A DNA stretch of 64,000 nucleotides from Phytophthora colocasiae. Lineage: Eukaryota; Oomycota; Peronosporomycetes; Peronosporales; Peronosporaceae. The notes below the pieces were generated by a model. The model did no database searches. It worked only from the letters and a program-made list of their open reading frames with translations, and was not told where the DNA came from. Below, piece by piece: positions 1 through 9,774 of the stretch. Every line of letters begins with the position of its first letter. Within the stretch, counting starts at the first letter, position 1. The stretch spans positions 158,322 through 222,321 of the forward strand of contig JAGKQI010000035.1 in the NCBI GenBank assembly GCA_018806915.1, read 5' to 3'. Both the position numbers and the translations under genes were made by a program.

Positions 1-2374
1 AGGAAATGGTAGATCCGTCAGAGACTTCAGGTCCTTCGGGTTTGCCTCCAATCCATCGATCGACACTTTGTGTCCGAGATATTCCACCTTATCCATGCCC
101 CAGAAGCTCTTTGCCACACTGATCGAGAGATTCCACTTATCGCAGGCCTCCAATAGGCCTTCCACCCGATCGCACATTTGATCCCATGATCCAGCCGTGA
201 TCAAGATATCGTCGATGTATGATCTCCGACCTAGCACCGACGGACGACCGGGATCTTCCGGGATCCCTGATTCGAACACATCCGCAGAGTCTTCCGTATT
301 CCCTGACTGGGAGATCTTCAGAAATCCATATAGGGCATTGTCCACAAGGCGTTGATAGATCTGAGGAGCGTTCTTCAGCCCGAACGGCATGCGATTCCAC
401 TCGAAAAGGCCAAATGGAGTGATGAAAGCCGAGATCGCGCGAGCTCGATCGGTCATTGATACGACCCAGAATCCACTCGCCATGTCTAATGAACAATACC
501 ACAGAACCTTGTCAAGATCTTCTAACAGGTCATTGATCAAAGGCATCGGGTAGATCATCAGCCTTGTGAGACCGTTCACCAGCCGATAATCGATACATAG
601 TCGGATGTCTACACCGTTCTTCTTGATGATCACCACGATCGGAGATGCCCATGGCGATGTCGATGGCCGAATGATCTTGGCAGCTAGGAGTCCTTTGATA
701 AGATCCGATACTTTCTCGCGAAACTGTGGCGCCACCTTTCGGACTCGTTGTGCGATCGGCTTTGCATCACCCACGTCGATATCGCATATAACACCCTTGG
801 CCGCTGGAGGAAGTGCGTTTCCCTTTCCGATCAGGAGATGTCGCTTCTTCCAAATAATCTGTCGAAGTTTCTCGATCTCCTCCGGGGTAGCCGATCCCGG
901 ATTCCCTACTTGCAGATCTTCAATCCTGACTTCTTCGGTGGTGGAGATCTGGATCTCTGGTACTACTGCGAGATTATCGGCTAGATCTTCGGTCGAAAAA
1001 TCACCACTTTCGTGTAAGTGGGTCTGATCAGCGTTCTCGATCCCTTCGGGAGATGTCGGATCCGGTTCATCCGTTGATTGATCACGCAGCCTATCGTCCT
1101 TGGCTGTCAAGATCGGGGTGTCTTTAACCCTGGGGACGGCATCGGCGTCGGATTCATGTTTGATCTCGATTTGAAAATCTGGTTTTTCTGTTTTTACCTC
1201 GATTTCCTCTTCACATGTCCGATCTGTCCGACCTGGGGCCTGATCTGGCAAGCTCTCATTCGTCTCAGTCTCACCGCCCCCAGCTTCGCCACTCAGGGCC
1301 TTGTCGGAACTGATCGTGATCGGTGGGGTATCCATGGGATCCGGTTGGGGATCGATGAATGCGACCTTGACTTCGGCTGTATCGGTTGGTGATCGCGGTT
1401 CCGGTGTCGATATTGGTGCAGGATCAGGGTCGGTCCTGGTTGCCCCACCTCGGCGAAGTATGGATCGCGGCGTAACGTAGGTCGGCCGTTCGACCGACGG
1501 TAAGGGGATCTCCACGGATTCCTGAGGTTCTGGTCTTGCGTCCACAGTCGCTTCTAGAGCTAGATTCTGCCACTCCATGTAACGTCGGGATCCGATCGAC
1601 ACAAACCCGGGGAATCGAGGCACTTTTTCCTGATCAAGTACCATTCCAACATGTAATCTGTGATCCAGTCGTAAAATCTTCTCGCTCAAATTCGTGATCA
1701 CTAAGTACCGAGTTCGGCCGGGTCCATTCACCACTGTAGGTACCCATTGGTCGCCTCTGGTCACCCACAATTCTACTGTCGCCGACAATTTCCCACGCGA
1801 AGCGATCCCTTCAGATCCCCCAACTGGGATATGTAGATCTTCCTCCAATTTTACCGATCTTACCTTCTCCCCGTATAATCTCTTGCGACCACTAAGTGGG
1901 ATCCCCACTTCATTAGGTAAGCACATCGATCCCTTCGCCAGATCCATCCGGACTCCAGCCGGGATCATGAAATCCATACCCAGGATCGCATCTTGCCCGG
2001 ATAGATCCCCGATCCAAATATCGAAAAAGTAGACCAAGTATCCCGCAAGCGTGATCTTGATCCTCGTTCTTCCCTCGGTGGTGTACACATTATCACCGAT
2101 CCCAACACACTCCTGTCTCTGACTAGTGTCAAAGTGGCACCCAACCTTACGAGCAAAGGCGGTATCCAAGATGGATACCTCGGCGCCAGTGTCCAGGAGC
2201 AAGATCGCTCTTTCGTGATTGATCTTGCCTGAGATCTTGGCTTGGCGGAACCATTTTCCGGGTGCGTGGTATTTCCAATACCCCCTGGACTCTCCTTCCT
2301 TGAGATCCAGAGCCACTTCCGCACCAGATCGAGAGAACTCATCGATCCGGGGAAGACTCGCGATCTTAGCAGTA
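1..2374 (-). CDS. pol: gypsy-1 pol: aspartic protease and reverse transcriptase (partial, runs off the window)
   Basis: One uninterrupted minus-strand frame from 2374 to the left edge, with no stop. The retropepsin motif LLLDTGAEV has its Asp at about 2193. Reverse transcriptase follows: a KKNG-VDIRLCIDYR block near 620-560, the MPFGLKNAPQIYQRLVD block near 390-340, and the catalytic YIDD at 219-208, then the thumb-side GHKVSIDGL motif. RNase H and integrase would lie left of the window. Before the pogo insertion this frame continued upstream into 4008-4245, where it overlaps the end of gag in the -1 frame. No Met start is expected; translation would come from frameshifting out of gag. The frame is intact in the part seen, apart from the insertion. 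Confidence 0.85.
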
Positions 2375-2390
2375 CAGACAACGACACAAA
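2375..2390 (+). repeat. left terminal inverted repeat of the pogo-like element
   Basis: CAGACAACGACACAAA, preceded by target-site TA. It matches the complement of the right end base for base over 16 bp. Confidence 0.95.
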
Positions 2391-2550
2391 TACCCGGGCA
2401 ACACAAAACCCGGGAACACGAGAAAATGCATTTATTTTGACCAATCCAATTGCTAGAAAAACACTATACATTACGAACCTTGAAAATGTAAAAATTGGAT
2501 GGCCAGCAGCTAAAACGCCGGGGCACCGGCCAGTCCTACCACTGTATAAA

Positions 2551-3912
2551 ATGCCGCGGAAGCAACACAGCTACACCGTAAAAGTGAAGCAGGAGGCGCT
2601 GGAATCCATCGAGCGGATCGGCTTGACCGCAACGGTCGCCGAGCTCGGGTACCCCCATGGGACCGTGGACGGGTGGTGGCGGGCGCGTGACAAACTCCGG
2701 GCGTACATGGGAAACAAGTTGTCTAAGACGACAAAAGGGCAGGGGCGCAAGGAAAGCTTTCCGTTCACCCCAGCCCTTGTCACCTTCATGAAGGACACTC
2801 GCCGAGACGAAGAGGTAAGTTTTATCAGTCTTTACAATTGTTGAATTATTTATAACGTAAATGTCTATGTAGTGGCTTACTACGTTCATAATGATAGGTT
2901 TTATAGAAGAGAACTTTGAAGAATGGCTAGAACAATATGAAGAAGGAAAGACGTCACCACAGAGCTGTCGAAAAGCGCTGGAGAGACTACTGCAGAGAAC
3001 AGCAAAACGGTAAATCACTTGTCTCAGTACATTTACAATTATATTAATACTAAAAATGCTCTGTATTGTCATTATGTACTGTTTTAAGTTATGGGTTTTC
3101 GACACAAAAAGCTCAAGAAACGAAGTTGCCGTGCTTGGATCTATTACAGATCAAGCAGGACTTTGCTATTGAGTTTTGGTCTGTCTACAGCTCCTACTCA
3201 CCATCCGAAATATACAATATGGACGAAACTGCAATTAATTTCGACATGCCGCCTGTAAGAATCTGGGGCGTCAAAGGGAGAAGAGGGTCGGCAAAGGTCA
3301 AAGACCTCACGAAGCACTGCGGACGTATGACAGCAGTCCTGACAATACGAGCTGATGGTTTGTATACTTGGTTTTTGTATATCTATTTTATTTTTAATAA
3401 TATTTATTGTTTTAGGAAAAAAACTCCCTATTCTTTTCATTTTGAGAGGAAAATTGGGTGGCACGATTGATACCAAGGAGATCCGTACTCTTCCAAAAGG
3501 ACACTTTTACACGGTACAAGAGGCTGGGTGGATGGATGCGGCAGGATGGCAATTTTATAATAAAAACCTCCTAAAGTATGAAATTGATGGCCCAGCCGTG
3601 CTTCTTGTGGACAACTTTGAGAGCCATGTGTCCGAGCAAGGTGTGCGAGTTGCCGCGGAAGAGTCCTGCGCTACTGTGGTCCCTTTACCCCCCAAAAGCA
3701 CTTCTGTTTGCCAGCCACTGGACGTCGGGGTAATGGGACCACTAAAAGCACGGATTAGAGGTTGCTTTACTTCTACAAAGAGCCTCTCTGCTCCTGAAAA
3801 ACGTCTTAAAGCTATCAAGGATACAATCAAGGCGTGGGAAGAGTTTTCGGACGAGCTAGTAATTCGTAGCTTCCAGACAGCTATTCCTAGGGTTGAATCA
3901 ATGACAGTTTAA
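2551..3912 (+). CDS. pogo/Tigger-like transposase, four exons
   Basis: Cut-and-paste transposase predicted at 388 residues from exons 2551-2814, 2873-3009, 3089-3357 and 3416-3912. All introns are GT-AG, 58-79 bp, and all phases match. The N-terminus has a psq/CENP-B-like helix-turn-helix region (SYTVKVKQEALE...TVAELGYP). The DDE nuclease shows NMDETAINF (first Asp), LLLVDNFESH (second Asp) and VCQPLDVGVMGPLK (third Asp plus Lys), the usual pogo/jerky pattern. A TATA-like TATAAAATG overlaps the start. The gene fills the element between its inverted repeats. No stop or frameshift is seen, so it could be functional. The splicing is inferred from consensus sites and family motifs. Confidence 0.88.
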
Positions 3913-3991
3913 TAAATGGATTTTTTATACTTTCCTTGAACTCTGTATTACCCAATCAGCGCATTGTACTGTGGCCTGTTTGGCCCGTGTT

Positions 3992-4007
3992 TTTGTGTCG
4001 TTGTCTG
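3992..4007 (-). repeat. right terminal inverted repeat of the pogo-like element
   Basis: The complement reads CAGACAACGACACAAA, followed on the plus strand by TA (4008-4009). With the left repeat it defines the element ends exactly. Confidence 0.95.
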
Positions 4008-4107
4008 TATACGAATGCAACTTACATGTATTACCGCGCAGATCCGAATTCACCCTATCTTGATCTCTCGATTTCTTGTTCACATATGCATAGATGCAGT
4101 ACTCAGA

Positions 4108-4155
4108 ACGCTCGGCTCGTACCGGTTTCCAAACCGGCGAGCGTCCTAGTTTAAC
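4108..4155 (-). promoter_or_regulatory. candidate -1 programmed ribosomal frameshift signal at the gag/pol overlap
   Basis: On the minus strand the gag stop codon is immediately preceded by the heptamer GTTAAAC (4155-4149), read as G TTA AAC in the gag frame. Slipping back one base gives GTT AAA and continues in the pol frame (V-K-L-G). After a 4-base spacer (TAGG) there is a nested stem: ACGCTCG/CGAGCGT (4144-4138 with 4114-4108) enclosing CCGGTTT/AAACCGG (4137-4131 with 4128-4122). Slippery site, spacer, stem and the -1 relation of the frames agree with one another. GUUAAAC is a known -1 slip heptamer in nidoviruses; its use here is inference. Confidence 0.6.
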
Positions 4156-4540
4156 ATCTTCTCCACCTTCTCGGGGAACAATCCGGCATGTCGGGTCGGG
4201 TCGTACCACTTGCGGATCTGGTTGTAGAATTCTTCCATGGGGCATTCTCCAGCTTCATGGATCTCCCCACAACCACGGCAGGTATACAGACAGCGATCCG
4301 TTGGGTGACCCCTCTTCCCGCACTTTTCACAAGTTAGACGTCTCCAGCAGTCCAGATCCGTATGCTTCCGCGATCCACAGTGTGAACAGCGACCTCGATC
4401 GTGGTCTGACGTACCCCTGCGATCCGCGATCCGGCCTCGATCTTGCGCGTTCACCTGCGATCGCGACTGATCCTGTTGGTGGGGAACGCCCCCAGTGCCG
4501 ATCTGCTTGTCTTCCGACGCGGCAAGATATATCCTCCGGA
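4146..4540 (-). CDS. gag: gypsy-1 gag C-terminus with three CCHC zinc knuckles (5'-truncated)
   Basis: Nucleocapsid end of Gag. Two knuckles fit C-x2-C-x4-H-x4-C exactly (CSHCGSRKHTDLDC and CEKCGKRGHPTDRC) and a third is close (CRGCGEIHEAGEC). The frame ends at the TAG at 4148-4146, within a frameshift signal leading into pol. The capsid part is missing: upstream of about 4540 the same open frame runs without a stop through a Helitron fragment and into MULE terminal sequence up to 5114, producing a 322-codon chimeric ORF. That upstream part, including its hydrophobic N-terminus, is an accident of joining and not Gag. Confidence 0.85.
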
Positions 4541-5009
4541 CAGGTACAACTTCATTGATGTGCGTGCCAACACAGTGTGAGTCGAAGAGAGGGTGATCTG
4601 GTTGAAAAAGCGCGCGCTCTGCAGATGCCTCAGATCGATTCCGACGGAAATGCTTTGCCACGAACTCGTATAGACTGATTGGGTCTAAGGTCGACGGCCG
4701 AAACAAATAGTCGTCTAGAAACGATGCCGCTCGAAATCTGACACCAGATCCACCGTGCTCTCGTAACTGGACAAGGTCGCACATTTCTGACGAGCGATCA
4801 ACAAGTTCGCCTAGCACCGCTCGTAGTGGAAGCGTGGCACACGGCGTGCTCATGAATGCACATGATCCTCGGAGCAAGTACAAGGCAGCAAGAGGTCCAG
4901 CGATCTCACGACGGTTCGTGATCGCGTATAATAGAGATGCTACGCGCTTGCGCCCAATTGCAGCGTGGTTCGACGGCGTCGCTTCTTCATCGCGCGCTTC
5001 TCGCAACTG
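4541..5009 (-). pseudogene. Helitron-2 Rep-helicase middle fragment (displaced piece)
   Basis: On the minus strand this encodes the same amino-acid stretch as Helitron-1 positions 15907-16375, beginning QLREARDEEATP and ending HINEVVPV, with only a few substitutions (for example L to I and R to C). It starts with CAGTTGCGAG (5009-5000), the same ten bases with which Helitron-2 ends at 28468-28477. The two pieces therefore look like the halves of one Helitron separated by a MULE insertion that duplicated this 10-bp target. At about 4540 the homology stops at the gypsy-1 junction, and the helicase domain that should follow is absent from this copy. Confidence 0.85.
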
Positions 5010-6474
5010 AGAGCACATTAAAAACACCAATAAGATGTGAATTTCACAAATATAGATGAATACCACAATCAAGACATAAAATAGCACAACAGCGATGTGA
5101 AGCACACACGACAAGACAGAAGAAGTACATTAAATTAGGTGAAGACCACAACCATCGAACTATAAAAACACACAACCAATCACAACCATCCTCACAAGGA
5201 ATATTGACGAATCACAGTCGCTATCAAGAGCCTGTCGCATCTACGGATGCTAATAAGCTACCAACCATCTCATTCTGCAAACCCCTCCCTCCAACGCAAG
5301 ACCACCCAGTAGCTTCCTCACGCACAAACTTCACGATGTCTCAACCTATCGCCTGGCGTAGCATGTGTAACGAAATGAAAGAAAGTGACGCAGTTGTCCT
5401 CATTCAGTGCATGAAGTCGTTCAAAAGCCAAGCTAGACCTTGCACGCTTTGTGCATCGCCGACTCCGCATCTAATGCGGTATAAGCTGCTCAATTGCCGC
5501 TGCAAGCAATGCAAAGATGCATCCCCCTACGCGAACTGCCCATGGAGGGGAAAGATGCATGCGTGCGAGATCCGAAGTGTCGTATCGATATTCGAGAGTG
5601 GTGAGCATTTGACACGTGCACTGCCACCCCAAGCCAACAACCTTACCGGCCCCCAGAAAGTCTTTGCGAAAGAGATGGCTCGTGCGGGCATGCAGCCAGG
5701 TCGGATTCGTTCAGCAATGTCACAACACTTTGAACTACGCCCTGATGAACTCCCATCTCTGCCAAAAGTGCAAAACGTGTGCTACGTCCGACGCACAAAA
5801 CTTGGTGGCAGCGATAAGACCGCGCATATCACTGATGTCGTTCGCTCACGAGCATATTCATTGGAGGCAAACAAGAGCACATAGCGTTTACCTTCGGCTG
5901 GGATCTAGACAACGACGGAAACTTGGTGGTTGCTAATGGATCTGATGCTAAATCGTGGATTCGGTATTTGGTGGTGACAACAACTATACGCATTTGATGT
6001 GCTTCTACCACTTGATCGCGAAGATGGTTGAGAAAACAAGAGGGATGCCGAAGACATTAAGTGGTGAAGTACTCCGAGACGTTTACTAGATGCATCTCGC
6101 TAGAAGCACGGGCGATTTCTATGGCAGGCTAACCCGCTACTACGGACATTCCACACGTATTTCGCGCGTGTATGGTTTAATGAGCGCTTCTACCGGTGGC
6201 AATGCTTCCACACTGCTCCTGGATTTGCTACCACAAACAACCCCGTTGAGCAGTTTAACAAGGTGTTGAAGCGAGACTACACCGCCCATCGCCTACTAAA
6301 GGTTGGAGTGCTTCTCCAACAACTTGCTGCATACCGCCGTCAATTATCTATTGAGATTCGCCCCTTCCGTAGCTCAGCAGTCCCTTTAAACAACTCCTGT
6401 AACGAGTGAGAGCTCTTTGCAGGCACCATCTGCTTTAGGAAAGTATCATCCCCCGCATCAGCATCGACTTCCTT
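5010..6474 (+). mobile_element. MULE-1, 5' portion
   Basis: The left end of a Mutator-like element. The terminal bases AGAGCACATTAAAAACACC resemble the other MULE-1 end at 28478 (GAGAAAATATTAAAAACAC), and both ends abut the target duplication CAGTTGCGAG. A promoter-like region with TATAAAA at 5161-5167 precedes the transposase. The MULE sequence stops at 6474 exactly where its continuation starts on the other strand at 29385. Joined, the two pieces make a MULE of about 2.37 kb. Confidence 0.8.
5336..6474 (+). pseudogene. MULE-1 transposase, 5' part, broken and internally deleted
   Basis: The first open stretch (5336-5884) matches the N-terminus of the MULE-2 protein at 31281: RYKLLNCRCKQCKD against RYKVLRCACKHCTD, and LPSLPKVQNV against LPSLRSVQNI. 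The region carrying the first two catalytic Asp residues is deleted. Homology resumes near 5995 with HLMCFYHLIAKM, and again at 6200-6310 in the third-catalytic-residue block (APGFATTNNPVEQFNK). Stops and frame changes occur between these blocks, so no functional protein is made. The last homologous residues are SIDFL at 6460-6474, and the next residues (DADTDIVHVR) are encoded on the minus strand from 29385. Confidence 0.82.
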
Positions 6475-7161
6475 CATCGGGATAGGGTTAGACAAATTGG
6501 ACTGGCGCGTTGCCAAATTTTACAGACCGCTGTGCTCCAGCTTGTCCAATGCTGCACCGTGCACAAAGCGATTGGTGGTGGAAAACAGTGATTTCAACCA
6601 CAAAACACAAGCAAACAAAAGCATCTCAGTTTTTCCATGGCGCCACCAGGACAACCGCCACCAGGACAACCGCTTGGTCCATTGTACCTCCCTATGCTAG
6701 GTAGTTCATCGTCAGCACCACGTGCTTGGTAGCTTTGTGCTTGCAGTTTGGGCCAGAAGCCCTCATAGATGCATGTACTAGCTCGTAGATCCGTAAAAAT
6801 GTCTTCTTATCACAGCGTAGCTTCTGATGGAACCAATCTGTATCCGAGGTGCGTAGTGCTGTCTCAAATGATTGAGCCGGAAAGGTCTTGAGGGCTTGGG
6901 GCGGCTGGCGTAGGCCAAGTTTGTCGGCAGCGGCGATAACAGCACTAACGCAGGCGCTCACCACAACTGCTAGCACTGCAACTGTGACATCGTCCATGGC
7001 ACAAACGTGCCCAAACTAGAACACCTAGTGAAGATGTTCCCAGAACAAGTGGTTGAGAACGCGAACTTTTCAAAATGGTACATGGTACCAAACCATTTTT
7101 TACCAATAACAATACAGAGTGTACGTTGTTAGAGAACACGTTCTGTACCTGAACAAGGGCC
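6475..7161 (-). mobile_element. PIF/Harbinger-like element, 5' portion
   Basis: The element's 5' end is at 7161. Read on the minus strand it begins GGCCCTTGTTCAGGTACA and is preceded by TGA (plus-strand TCA, 7162-7164). The same terminal sequence in the opposite sense lies at 29402-29423 and is followed by TGA (29424-29426). A 3-bp target duplication is the hallmark of PIF/Harbinger. The body is cut at 6475. Inside are a duplicated CCACCAGGACAACCG (6643-6672), an inverted repeat AAAATGGT/ACCATTTT near 7072-7103, and an N-terminal transposase fragment. Adding the 3' piece gives only about 725 bp, so this is probably a non-autonomous derivative. Confidence 0.7.
6692..6997 (-). pseudogene. Harbinger-like transposase N-terminal fragment
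   Basis: A 101-codon ORF. Its C-terminal half (TDWFHQKLRCDKKTFLRIYE, then HKATKHVVLTMNYLA) resembles the N-terminal part of PIF/Harbinger transposases that precedes the nuclease domain (short, helical, with the LxxLA ending). It has a hydrophobic N-terminus that may be spurious. It stops just after the conserved NYLA, followed in another frame by GGTMDQA, which suggests a frame break in a once longer gene. No DDE residues are present in this fragment. The assignment rests on motif memory and on the TIR/TSD context. Confidence 0.5.
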
Positions 7162-7164
7162 TCA

Positions 7165-7380
7165 AGCAATACAATGTGCGTCGCGCGTGGCAGAACATCC
7201 TTGTGACGTGGGCTGCTTCGAATAGAGCCCGTCAAACCTGTCATTTTCTCTATTATTCTACCTTCGTATCCTGTAATGAATGCTGCTCACTTGATGTTTT
7301 ACAAACGCAATCCACCTCCAAAATCCTATCAAGCGCTATCCGTCATCGCTGCTTTTCCGTTACAGAAATCCTAACAAAAG
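7165..7380. other. spacer 3' of the Fanzor remnant; possible guide-RNA region
   Basis: No protein-coding signal. It lies immediately downstream of the minus-strand Fanzor stop. In TnpB and Fanzor loci the guide (omega) RNA typically overlaps or follows the 3' end of the nuclease gene, so an RNA would be expected here. I see no conserved structure that proves one. Confidence 0.25.
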
Positions 7381-9356
7381 CTAGGTAGCTTCTGTCGCTT
7401 CCACGCTATAACCCGTGGTGTTCAAGCTGTTCCGCTCGTTATTGATATGTCGATAATGATTCAGCGCAGACAAACCGGAGAATGTTGAAGGCAGCGTTGA
7501 CATCTCTCCCCGCCACGTGATCACAATAGGGGCAATGAAAGGCATCTCTGCTTCCGAGTTTGAGGTGGAGTCTGGAGCACCGCCTACATGTCTGACTCGT
7601 GTACATCTCCGAGCAGATGACAAGGCTTTCCCCCATCAACTCGCACTTGGCCTTGAGAAGCTGCCGGAATTGGAAATGCTTGAGGACCAGCAGCAACCGG
7701 TTGAAGGTGTGGTTCCGAGCACTTCTCTTCACCATATCCTTTGAACTGAAGACAGGAAGGATGATAACGTCGTACTTCTCCGTCAGGTAAGCTGCTGTCT
7801 GGTAATGCAGCTCCTTCACGGCGTTTTTCACTTTTGCCGTAGCGCAGTGGAATGCACGCTTGGCTCTCGCGGACGCCACTGTCGCCCGGACCGATGTCCC
7901 CTGAAGTTTTTAAGGAGTGCCATCTCCCTTTGGGCATCGATGATCCTGGATCGATACCCGTCTAGATGCTCTCTCGTTCCACGGCCGACGTGAAGTACAT
8001 TTCCATTTAGATCCACTCCAGTCATGAACGCCTTAACCCCTGGGTCCAGTGCGATCACTTTGCCGTGATAGGAGTACTCATTCGGGCAGTACGCTTGCGG
8101 AATCACGGCGTACCAGAAGCCGTTCGTGTTGGTGATCTGGATCTCGTTGGTGATAACGAGGCCTAGATCGCAGCGGATCGGGATACCCGTCAGCTTCGAG
8201 ATGGATAGTAAAGCTCGCTGACCCTTCCTGTGTTGAATCGACGCTAGTGATGCATCCTCACAAAATGTAAAGTAGCGTCCGTCCGTCTTTCGACTCTTGA
8301 TCGAACTTTGAACTTCTTGATGTTCCCAGTAGACAGGTTGCTAAACGCGCTCTTCACACTGGCTCTCAAACTTGCGCAGCGCATTGAACGGAGAGCTCTT
8401 TGGCGTTTCAAAAGCCCATTGCGGTGGCGGCCCCATCCCTTGGGATACACGAGCTGTTTATTCGAAACTTGGGTTACATGGAGGTCTCTCAGAGTGGCTG
8501 CTTTGGACACGTTTGTCGCTTGGAAGTGTGCCACCGCTTGATTGTAGGTCCAGCGACACGTCCCCATATAGCGTATGAGCTGTTGGCGCTGTTTGGTAGT
8601 AGGGAAAAGTCGGTATTTGCGCATGCGTGTTACCAGAAGTTTGTCCTGGGCTTTCAGCTCTCCTCGTATGGCCGAAGCAGCCTCGATGTCGTCTGCATGG
8701 TCCGTTGCGTTGCATTTGGTAGTTGGATTCAAACGCGACTCGTTTGTTCTCATGCTTTTCGCGATCGCACGGCACCTTGCAGTATTGTCAAAGTTTTCTA
8801 AGGCGAACAAGGACTACGTCTGCTGATCGGTGTTCTGTTGTTTCAGGAACGCGAACCACGGTTTCGGCTCCAAAATGTCCTCCGCAGGTAGTAAATCGTT
8901 TAGCCTCTGCGAATCAAAGAAGTCATCCAGACGGTCGATACGGTCGGTCGGGACTTTGGCAAAGAGCGGTCTAAATTCTCGCACATGACCGAGAAGCACG
9001 TGATCTGCAACACGACCAAGCAGTTCATCAACGCGACAGTTCATCTTGCGTATCTGCAGTGCCCGCGCCTCTGGGTCTGTTTCATCCTTTTTGTCCTCTT
9101 GGGTGTACACCTTCAATTCGTCTAACGTATTCTCGAGGTCGCCTACGCGCACTTGTTGCATGATATCGCGGATGTGTCGGCGCAGGTCTAACCAGCCAGC
9201 TCTGCGTCGCGGAAGCTTGCGTGGTAGAGCATCTAGCGTGTCACCCTTCGGCCGAGGTCGGCGGGTGAGTGCTTGACTCTCTTTATCGGGAGAACTGCAC
9301 TCAGGACAAGCTTCGTCGGGAGGGCGGTGGCAGGTACTTGAGGGTGGTGATCCCAT
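7381..9356 (-). pseudogene. Fanzor (eukaryotic TnpB-like RNA-guided nuclease), decayed
   Basis: TnpB/OrfB-family protein. From ATG 9356 an uncharacterised N-terminal extension (cysteine pair, basic and helical) runs to an in-frame TAG at 8816-8814, and the same frame then reopens. The OrfB N-terminal helix region starts near 8624 (MRKYRLFPTTKQRQQLIRYM) and ends in KKFKVRS near 8300. After a frame shift comes RuvC-I, VIALDPGVKAF (Asp about 8046). After a second shift near 7885 come RuvC-II, CSEMYTSQTC (Glu about 7609), a four-Cys zinc ribbon, and RuvC-III, GRDVNAAFNI (Asp about 7504). A third shift near 7470 leads to a TnpB-like tail ending VEATEAT and TAG at 7381. The catalytic D, E and D are all preserved, so decay is recent. 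Fanzors are known as passengers of oomycete transposons. Confidence 0.88.
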
Positions 9357-9774
9357 GGAGGAGAATTGCAGACTGAGAGATCGTCGAGTCCATCTTTTAG
9401 AACCCACTAACGTTAAAGAATCCTTCACTCTCTTTTTTTTTGGAAAAAAAAGGATTGATTCTTACGCTTGCAGTTCCCTCCCCAATTTCTTGGCTGTCGG
9501 TCGATCCATCGGGTTCAAAAACCAATCCGACCCGACCCATTCCAACTGAAACCCATTAAGATCCTGAATGAAGTACATTACGGCCAAGTTCCAGTCCAGA
9601 ATCGAGTCTTTGACGGAGTTTATAGGGGATTCTCTTCCTGGATAAATTGCGGTCTTTCTGAAGGATCCTCCAAACGTACTTGGGTCCCGAATCGGAGCCC
9701 AATTCGTACGCTTCTCGAGGAGGAACAGGACGGGAGGATAGAGTCTGTGGTTTGCAAGTGTCTTACATGTAAGA
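9357..9774. other. spacer between Fanzor and Helitron-1, with an A/T hairpin
   Basis: No recognised gene. Around 9418-9460 the sequence folds back on itself: a run of nine T, GG, a run of eight A, framed by AATCCTT and AAGGATT. A minus-strand open frame (9962-9462) includes a run resembling real protein (DWNLAVMYFIQDLNGFQLEW), but I cannot assign it and its 5' part lies in the Helitron terminus. Confidence 0.3.

Larger units (their letters stand above)
2375..4007 (+). mobile_element. pogo/Tigger-like DNA transposon nested in gypsy-1
   Basis: A 1633-bp element bounded by perfect 16-bp terminal inverted repeats (CAGACAACGACACAAA at 2375-2390 and its complement at 3992-4007) and flanked by TA on both sides (2373-2374 and 4008-4009), the duplication expected for the Tc1/mariner/pogo superfamily. 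Removing the element with one TA rejoins the gypsy-1 pol reading frame. It encodes one spliced transposase with no disabling change, so the insertion is young and possibly autonomous. Its GATC density falls to background, in sharp contrast with the host retroelement. Confidence 0.93.
1..4540 (-). mobile_element. Ty3/gypsy LTR retrotransposon (gypsy-1), truncated, split by a pogo insertion
   Basis: Minus-strand retroelement. Reading order from high to low coordinates is the gag C-terminus with zinc knuckles (4540-4146), a frameshift signal (4155-4108), then protease and reverse transcriptase (4007 side and 2374 down to 1), continuing beyond the left edge. The pol frame on both sides of the pogo insert is the same, and insert plus its TA duplication is a multiple of three. 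No LTR is visible: at about 4540 the sequence passes directly into a Helitron fragment, so the gag N-terminus is missing. The tetramer GATC is extraordinarily dense throughout this element. Confidence 0.85.

Noticed and set aside
5018..5114. Signal peptide or membrane segment at the N-terminus of the 4146-5114 ORF
   Set aside because: This is a chance translation of A/T-rich MULE terminal sequence fused to Helitron and gag sequence.
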